10,332 nucleotides of DNA from Dehalococcoidia bacterium (GTDB taxonomy: Bacteria > Chloroflexota > Dehalococcoidia > GIF9 > AB-539-J10), in the NCBI GenBank assembly GCA_004375885.1, contig SOJG01000107.1, positions 1 through 10,332 on the forward strand, in the 5' to 3' direction. Below, one piece after another: positions 6,701 to 10,332 of the stretch; the stretch's first letter is position 1, and every line of letters begins with the position of its first letter. The notes under the pieces are model-generated. The model ran no database searches. It had not been told where the DNA came from and worked only from the letters and a program-made list of their open reading frames with translations. The translations under genes and the position numbers were made by a program.

Positions 6701-8131
6701 TTACTTGGCCCCCTGCCGACAAGCATACTGGTTAAGTCTGCAAATAGCCTTAGCTGCACGTTCCATGGAACAGAAGACCGGGATGGAAGCTGCCAGGAGT
6801 TTTTGCTCCAGCTGCAGTCGTTCTGGCTCGGCGGAGCCAGGTGGTAACACGACTATTATCGGCTTGTCCTGCCTGCTTCTAAGCTCGATGAAGAACTCGT
6901 TTATTTCCTCCAGTCCTTTCCACGTGTAGATCGGTAACAGGATGTCCATGTCCTCCTGAATCAAGACGACGTCGATAGCCGTATCGCTCGTTACTGAATC
7001 TACGGCTTGAAATAGGGCTGGCAAGCCTCGGAATTGTGCCTGGCTTACATCTACCGGATTGTGCAGGATGCTACCCACCTCTCCCAGGAGCCTGCTCAGT
7101 TCTCGCCTTGTCTCAAGGGAGAGACGAGGGACCTTGAGCCCGTTGTCCATGCAGGCATCGCCTGCTGATACTGAGATGCCGCCACCCCCATCGGCGAGAC
7201 CGCCGATAATGGCTGCTCTGGTACCTTGCCCACTATTAAGTTGCTGGAAAACAAGCAGGGTGTCAGTCAACTCCTCTAAGCTATTCACTTGTATAGCGCC
7301 GGCTTGCTTCAGTGCTGCTGACCAAATGGCCGGTGAACTGGCCAGAGAGCCGGTGTGGGACAGGGCAGCCTGAGCGCCAGCCTCTGTTCTCCCTCCTTTC
7401 CAAACAACCAGCGGCTTCACCTGGGCTACTGCTTTCATGGTCCTGAGAAGTCGAGCCCCGTCTCTTGTACCTTCCAGGTACGCACCGATAACTCTGGTTT
7501 TGGGATCGGCAGCCAGGTATTCCAGAAAGTCGCTGGCATCAAGATCAATGCCGTTACCAAAGCTGACTCCCTTGCTATAGTTGATGCGACGGGCTATCCC
7601 GGTTGTCGCCAATTTGGTGGCGATGCCGCCGCTTTGCGAGACGAAGCCCACGGAGCCGCTTTCACCGAGTGTCCCCATGAGGAACGGGATCTTATGCTCC
7701 GGGCAATATACACCTATACAGTTTGGGCCGATGATGCGAACGTTTCCCTGCCGTGCTTTTTCGAGCATTTGTTTCTCTAGCCTGCGCCCTTCTTGCGCAT
7801 CCATCTCGCTGAATCCGGCGGTGAAGAATTGGACGGCCTTGACATTCTTGGCTGCGCAATCGTCAAGCAGTTCTAACACGGATTGTCGAGGAATGGCTAC
7901 AATGACGTAATCCACTTCTCCGGGGACCATCCTCAGATTGGGAAAGATCTCGAGGTCGGCAATTCGGCCGCCTCTGGAGCCGACGGGATAGATGTGTCCG
8001 GGGAAACCAGCCGACACCAAAGACCAGACCCAGATAGAGCCTGCTTTTATTGAGTGAGCTGATGAGCCGACGACGGCAATCGATTTGGGGTAGAAGATAG
8101 GCTCAAGTTCCTTAAGCTTTTCCTCAAACAA
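6701..8131 (-). CDS. ADP-forming acyl-CoA (acetyl-CoA) synthetase, alpha subunit
   Basis: This is the catalytic CoA-binding subunit of the NDP-forming acyl-CoA ligase family, 476 residues from this start, close to archaeal alpha subunits (about 460). With beta it makes ATP from acyl-CoA, ADP and phosphate. The N-terminal CoA-binding Rossmann domain shows FYPKSIAVVGSS (13-24) and IIGPNCIG (133-140). The succinyl-CoA-ligase-like domain holds SQSGGIATKLA (166-176) and the phosphorylated His259 in LSHTGSLA. A glycine-rich DGGGGIS follows at about 314-320. Two TTG codons can start it: the one at 8137 directly abuts GAGGA, while the one at 8131 has the same GAGGA at a proper six-base distance, so I prefer 8131; the difference is two residues. 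It follows beta by 85 bases and is clearly its partner. Acetyl, propionyl, branched or aryl acyl specificity cannot be read. Confidence 0.93.
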   Translation of the reverse strand: MFEEKLKELEPIFYPKSIAVVGSSAHSIKAGSIWVWSLVSAGFPGHIYPVGSRGGRIADLEIFPNLRMVPGEVDYVIVAIPRQSVLELLDDCAAKNVKAVQFFTAGFSEMDAQEGRRLEKQMLEKARQGNVRIIGPNCIGVYCPEHKIPFLMGTLGESGSVGFVSQSGGIATKLATTGIARRINYSKGVSFGNGIDLDASDFLEYLAADPKTRVIGAYLEGTRDGARLLRTMKAVAQVKPLVVWKGGRTEAGAQAALSHTGSLASSPAIWSAALKQAGAIQVNSLEELTDTLLVFQQLNSGQGTRAAIIGGLADGGGGISVSAGDACMDNGLKVPRLSLETRRELSRLLGEVGSILHNPVDVSQAQFRGLPALFQAVDSVTSDTAIDVVLIQEDMDILLPIYTWKGLEEINEFFIELRSRQDKPIIVVLPPGSAEPERLQLEQKLLAASIPVFCSMERAAKAICRLNQYACRQGAK

Positions 8132-8133
8132 AA

Positions 8134-8217
8134 TCAATCCTCGGGAGACTGAACCTGCCTGGCGGAATCTGAATTCAGTAGACTCTTGGTCATCGGGTAA
8201 GGCGGTCTTTGGAACAT
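8134..8217 (-). other. Micro-ORF (27 codons) bridging the beta and alpha subunit genes
   Basis: The stop of beta overlaps an ATG (TGATG, 8219-8215) that opens a 27-residue frame ending with TGA at 8136-8134, two bases before the preferred TTG start of alpha. It therefore fills the whole intergenic gap. It is hydrophilic and begins MFQRPPYP. GGAG lies only two bases before its ATG, too close for a standard site, so it could be read only by reinitiation from beta. It may be a coupling device or chance. Confidence 0.2.
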
Positions 8218-8879
8218 CACTCCAGGACTACTCGGGCATCAACAGCTATGGCCTTATCAGGATAGGCGAACACCGGATTAAGGTCGAGTTCTGCTATGTG
8301 AGGGTTGTTCTCAGCAAACTGAGATACCCTGACTATTAGCTTTTCCAATGCCGCTATGCTGACCGGCTTTTGGCCTCGGTACCCCTCCAGTATAGGATAT
8401 CCCTTTATTTCTCTGATCATGTCCCTGGCATCCCTTTCGCTGACGGGGACTATTCGGAAAGAGACGTCCTTTAGCACCTCTACCAGTATGCCGCCGAGAC
8501 CAAACATGAGCACAGGGCCGAATTGAGGGTCCTTGCTCATGCCAATAATCACCTCCACTCCCGGCCCAGCCATCCGTTGTACTGATAGACCGTGGATTTC
8601 AGCTTCAGGGTAAGCTTGCTTAATAGACGACACGATCTCGCTGTAAGCCTTGCCCACTTGAGTAGCGTTGGCCAGTCCCAACTTGACACCGCCGGCATCG
8701 CTCTTGTGAATCACATCGGGGGAGCTTATCTTCAGCACCACGGGAAAGCCCATCTGCTTGCTTATGGAAACTGCCTCCCTCTTAGTTCGGGCGAGCCTCG
8801 TGTCAACGACTGGTATGCCTGCCTTGTGGAGCAACTCTTTGGACTCGACCTCGGCTAACACATTCCGGGTCTTTATCAT
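8217..8879 (-). CDS. ADP-forming acyl-CoA (acetyl-CoA) synthetase, beta subunit (ATP-grasp)
   Basis: This 220-residue subunit carries the ATP-grasp nucleotide-binding fold and phosphorylates or dephosphorylates the histidine of the alpha subunit with ADP/ATP. Visible family marks are PVVLKISSPDVIHKSDAGGV (46-65), with H58 matching the second shuttle histidine reported for archaeal enzymes, followed by MSKDPQFGPVLMFGLGGI and EVLKDVSFRIVP. The C-terminal part has ELDLNPVFAY with ligand-type Asp and Asn, then VDARVVLE. It is slightly shorter at the N-terminus than archaeal beta subunits as I remember them. ATG at 8879 has GGAGGG nine bases upstream. Gene order is beta then alpha. Upstream, the pyruvate-kinase-like gene ends 128 bases away on the same strand. 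Confidence 0.93.
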   Translation of the reverse strand: MIKTRNVLAEVESKELLHKAGIPVVDTRLARTKREAVSISKQMGFPVVLKISSPDVIHKSDAGGVKLGLANATQVGKAYSEIVSSIKQAYPEAEIHGLSVQRMAGPGVEVIIGMSKDPQFGPVLMFGLGGILVEVLKDVSFRIVPVSERDARDMIREIKGYPILEGYRGQKPVSIAALEKLIVRVSQFAENNPHIAELDLNPVFAYPDKAIAVDARVVLE

Positions 8880-8882
8880 TGC

Positions 8883-8939
8883 TTATATCCCTCCGCCGAT
8901 GCTCTTCTCTTGGATTAGCTCTCTATTGTAATCCGTCAT
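8883..8939 (-). other. Micro-ORF (18 codons) in frame upstream of the beta subunit gene
   Basis: ATG at 8939 opens an 18-residue frame (starts MTDYNRELIQEK) that is in frame with beta and stops at TAA (8885-8883), one codon before the beta ATG. Its terminal GGG codons coincide with the beta Shine-Dalgarno. It could be a leader peptide, the remnant of a longer beta N-terminus, or chance. A TACAAT box at 8930-8925 lies inside it; if that is a promoter, the ORF would not be transcribed whole. Confidence 0.18.
8889..8894 (-). promoter_or_regulatory. Shine-Dalgarno of the beta subunit gene
   Basis: GGAGGG on the minus strand, nine bases before the ATG at 8879, fixes that ATG as the start despite the in-frame codons upstream. 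Confidence 0.7.
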
Positions 8940-9007
8940 TCGCGTTTTCTCGTGAGAGGTTTGTGGTTTGCCGTGTTCACCAAGGGTGACAGATTCAAGC
9001 AAGCAGG

Positions 9008-9568
9008 TCACCTCGGCTTGCACAGCACTTCCTTCACACTCAGCTCAAAGAAATCGTGGGTATGAGCTGGCCTGAGGACCAGAGCAGTATCTGCTCCTTT
9101 CCCTGTGCCACCTATAGAGACAACTTCCTCGTCCGTCCTTATGAGGCCGGCGTCGGCAGCCATAAGGGCTATCTCACAGGCTACTTTTGTTCCCTGCCCG
9201 AAAACCCTTAGGGTTTGAGCTATGATCTCATCCACCTGGTAGGTGTTGAACTTACGGCGAATCGCCCGTCCCACGCCGCCAAAGGCATGAGTGGCAGTCA
9301 GTATCACTCCTCCCTTCTCTACTATCTCTGCCCTGTGCTGGGGGCGCAGTTCCTGAACATCAGGGGCTTGAAGCCCGGCACTATGGGTGACTATCACTAC
9401 CTTGTAGTTGGCGAATGTCTTGACTGCCTTCACCCCAGTTTCCCCGCTGGTGGAGGCAACCACTATGGTTCTTATCCCTAACTCCTCGGCTCTCCTTTTG
9501 GCTAGGGCAAGGGTTTCCTCGGTGTTCTCACTGCCTGACTTAGGAAAATAGACACTCTGGACTTCCAT
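9008..9568 (-). CDS. Pyruvate kinase C-terminal-domain-like protein (stand-alone), function unknown
   Basis: This 186-residue cytoplasmic protein corresponds only to the alpha/beta domain found at the C-terminus of pyruvate kinases; the catalytic barrel is absent, so it is not a pyruvate kinase. It shows an N-terminal nucleotide- or phosphate-binding look with STSGETG (40-46), conserved VTHSAG (60-65) and TATHAFGGVGRAIR (91-104), and a C-terminal VVSIGGTGKGADTALVL (149-165). Stand-alone proteins of this type occur in archaea and anaerobic bacteria; a structural-genomics model exists for an Archaeoglobus member as I recall, without an assigned reaction. Start ATG at 9568 is supported by a long AAAGGAGGTG site, though at 14 bases. 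It lies upstream of the acyl-CoA synthetase genes on the same strand, so a role in the same acyl-CoA/energy metabolism is a guess from context. Confidence 0.85.
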   Translation of the reverse strand: MEVQSVYFPKSGSENTEETLALAKRRAEELGIRTIVVASTSGETGVKAVKTFANYKVVIVTHSAGLQAPDVQELRPQHRAEIVEKGGVILTATHAFGGVGRAIRRKFNTYQVDEIIAQTLRVFGQGTKVACEIALMAADAGLIRTDEEVVSIGGTGKGADTALVLRPAHTHDFFELSVKEVLCKPR

Positions 9569-9578
9569 CGTCTCGGAA

Positions 9579-9609
9579 TTGGCACCTCCTTTCTCAGTTG
9601 TGATATCTT
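9579..9609 (+). promoter_or_regulatory. Weak candidate promoter of the alpha/beta hydrolase gene
   Basis: TTGGCA (9579-9584, 5 of 6 to TTGACA) and TATCTT (9604-9609, 4 of 6 to TATAAT) are 19 bases apart, slightly long. Transcription would begin about 6 bases before the ATG at 9623, which lacks a Shine-Dalgarno, so the mRNA would be leaderless or nearly so. Confidence 0.3.
9583..9592 (-). promoter_or_regulatory. Long Shine-Dalgarno of the pyruvate-kinase-like gene at unusual distance
   Basis: AAAGGAGGTG on the minus strand is a 10-base complement of the usual 16S rRNA 3' end, but it ends 14 bases before the ATG at 9568, longer than the common 5-10. No alternative start codon is in frame between, so the ATG stands. 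The site overlaps the opposite-strand TTGGCA that may serve the hydrolase gene. Confidence 0.55.
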
Positions 9610-9617
9610 ATCAGATA
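9604..9617. promoter_or_regulatory. Possible operator dyad in the divergent spacer
   Basis: TATCT (9604-9608) and AGATA (9613-9617) are inverted around TATC, giving an imperfect 14-base dyad that overlaps the candidate -10 of the hydrolase gene. It lies in the 54-base region between divergent genes, where a shared regulator site would fit. The arms are short, so chance is quite possible. Confidence 0.22.
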
Positions 9618-9622
9618 GTCGG

Positions 9623-10318
9623 ATGAAGGTCATTTTTGTCCATGGTTCAGGCGCCTACGGGGGCGTCTGGCGCTATCAAACCGAGTACTTCCCGGACAGT
9701 GATGCGGTCGACTTGCCCGGCCACCTCTGGGGTCAGACCCTCGATAGCGTAGAGGAGTATGCTGACTGGCTCAACGAGTATATCGAGGGGAAGACATACA
9801 GGGATGTGGTTTTGGCTGGGCACTCCTTCGGTGGGGCTATAGCTCTTATGCTTGCCCTGAAGCATCCCCGGGACCTGAGTGGGATCATCATAATCGGTAG
9901 CGGGGCCAGGCTCAAGGTTCACCCCCTGTACCTAACCACATTTGGGAAAGCCACTAAGGGCGATGTCCGGAAGTGGCATCAATTCCTGGAGGAGATTCAT
10001 CGCTTGACTCCGCTGGAGTATAGAAGGGAGATCATAAAAAAACTGAAGACCATTGGTCCTGCCGTCATGCTCAGTGACTTGCTTTGCTGCGATAAGTTTG
10101 ACCTGATGGACAGGCTTCAGGAGATCAACCTGCCAACCCTGATTATCTGTGGTGAACTGGATACAATGACCCCTGTAAAATATGCAGATTACTTGGGAGC
10201 AAGGCTCGCTAACTCCCGAGTGGTGGTTGTCCCTCAGGCTACGCACTTCGTCTTCGCTGAGAAGCCAGTAGCGGTTAACAAAGCTATAGAGGACTTCATC
10301 GAGAGGATATCTTCCTAG
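9623..10318 (+). CDS. Alpha/beta hydrolase fold protein
   Basis: This 231-residue cytoplasmic hydrolase has the full catalytic triad: nucleophile S68 in GHSFGG (66-71), acid D180 in GELDTMTP and base H208 in THFVFAEKP. The oxyanion-hole HG is at residues 7-8 (FVHGSGAYGG), directly at the N-terminus, so the protein is a compact fold with a helical cap of about residues 95-165 and no signal peptide. Esterase, lipase-like, thioesterase or C-C hydrolase activity is possible; the sequence does not decide. The ATG at 9623 gives the canonical first beta strand; no Shine-Dalgarno precedes it. It is divergent from the pyruvate-kinase-like gene with only 54 bases between. The last 14 bases of the window after its stop show no feature. 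Confidence 0.9.
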   Translation: MKVIFVHGSGAYGGVWRYQTEYFPDSDAVDLPGHLWGQTLDSVEEYADWLNEYIEGKTYRDVVLAGHSFGGAIALMLALKHPRDLSGIIIIGSGARLKVHPLYLTTFGKATKGDVRKWHQFLEEIHRLTPLEYRREIIKKLKTIGPAVMLSDLLCCDKFDLMDRLQEINLPTLIICGELDTMTPVKYADYLGARLANSRVVVVPQATHFVFAEKPVAVNKAIEDFIERISS

Positions 10319-10332
10319 ACTCGTTTGGCATT

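Noticed and set aside
8134..8230. Possible programmed frameshift fusing beta to alpha
   Set aside because: The alpha frame is open back to a TAG at 8230-8228, but no slippery sequence is seen and alpha has its own GAGGA site and TTG start, so separate subunits are the simpler reading.
9008..9568. Truncated pyruvate kinase pseudogene
   Set aside because: The frame is intact with a strong ribosome site and the glycine-rich motifs typical of the stand-alone family, so it is not a broken remnant.

Overview
The window looks like an ordinary chromosomal stretch from an anaerobic bacterium, most likely of the phylum Chloroflexota (class Dehalococcoidia). That assignment is inference. It rests on the separate secD and secF genes behind a CCA-adding-type nucleotidyltransferase, a two-subunit ADP-forming acyl-CoA synthetase of the type shared by archaea and anaerobic Chloroflexota, a stand-alone pyruvate-kinase-C-terminal-like protein, frequent TTG starts and mid-50s percent GC by eye. 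There is no ribosomal or marker gene to confirm it. I see no mobile element, CRISPR array, tRNA, rRNA or phage gene. Coding density is high: the longest gap between genes is 143 bases, so no stretch over 300 bases lacks a gene.

Layout. Positions 1-501 (-) hold the 5' part of a PPP-type Ser/Thr phosphatase, cut by the window edge. It is divergent from a class II-like histone-deacetylase-family gene at 645-1682 (+). That gene converges on secF (1801-2736, -) across 118 bases of degenerate G/T-rich repeats and hairpins. Going right, all on the minus strand, come secD (2747-4135) and a polynucleotide adenylyl/CCA transferase with an HD domain (4208-5767). These three are read in the order cca, secD, secF and probably form one operon behind a very clear promoter just before cca. 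A second minus-strand group follows, read in the order pyruvate-kinase-C-like protein (9008-9568), acyl-CoA synthetase beta (8217-8879), alpha (6701-8131), SAM methyltransferase (5832-6629). At the right end an alpha/beta hydrolase (9623-10318, +) is divergent from that group.

How the genes work together. SecD and SecF are the accessory subunits of the Sec translocon. The alpha and beta subunits together form an enzyme that converts an acyl-CoA (acetyl-CoA or another) plus ADP and phosphate to the acid, CoA and ATP, the usual energy-conserving last step of peptide or sugar fermentation in anaerobes. The upstream pyruvate-kinase-like protein could be connected to the same metabolism, but its function is unknown. 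The deacetylase-family enzyme and the PPP phosphatase are both protein- or metabolite-modifying enzymes and share a divergent promoter region.

The least ordinary signals are non-coding. Genes that open transcription units (deacetylase, cca, hydrolase) lack a Shine-Dalgarno sequence, and two have a promoter -10 box 6-8 bases before the ATG, suggesting leaderless mRNAs. In contrast, genes inside operons have good ribosome binding sites. In addition, beta, alpha and the methyltransferase are each preceded by a micro-ORF whose stop codon falls 2-3 bases before the start of the real gene. I did not find a convincing new multi-gene system.
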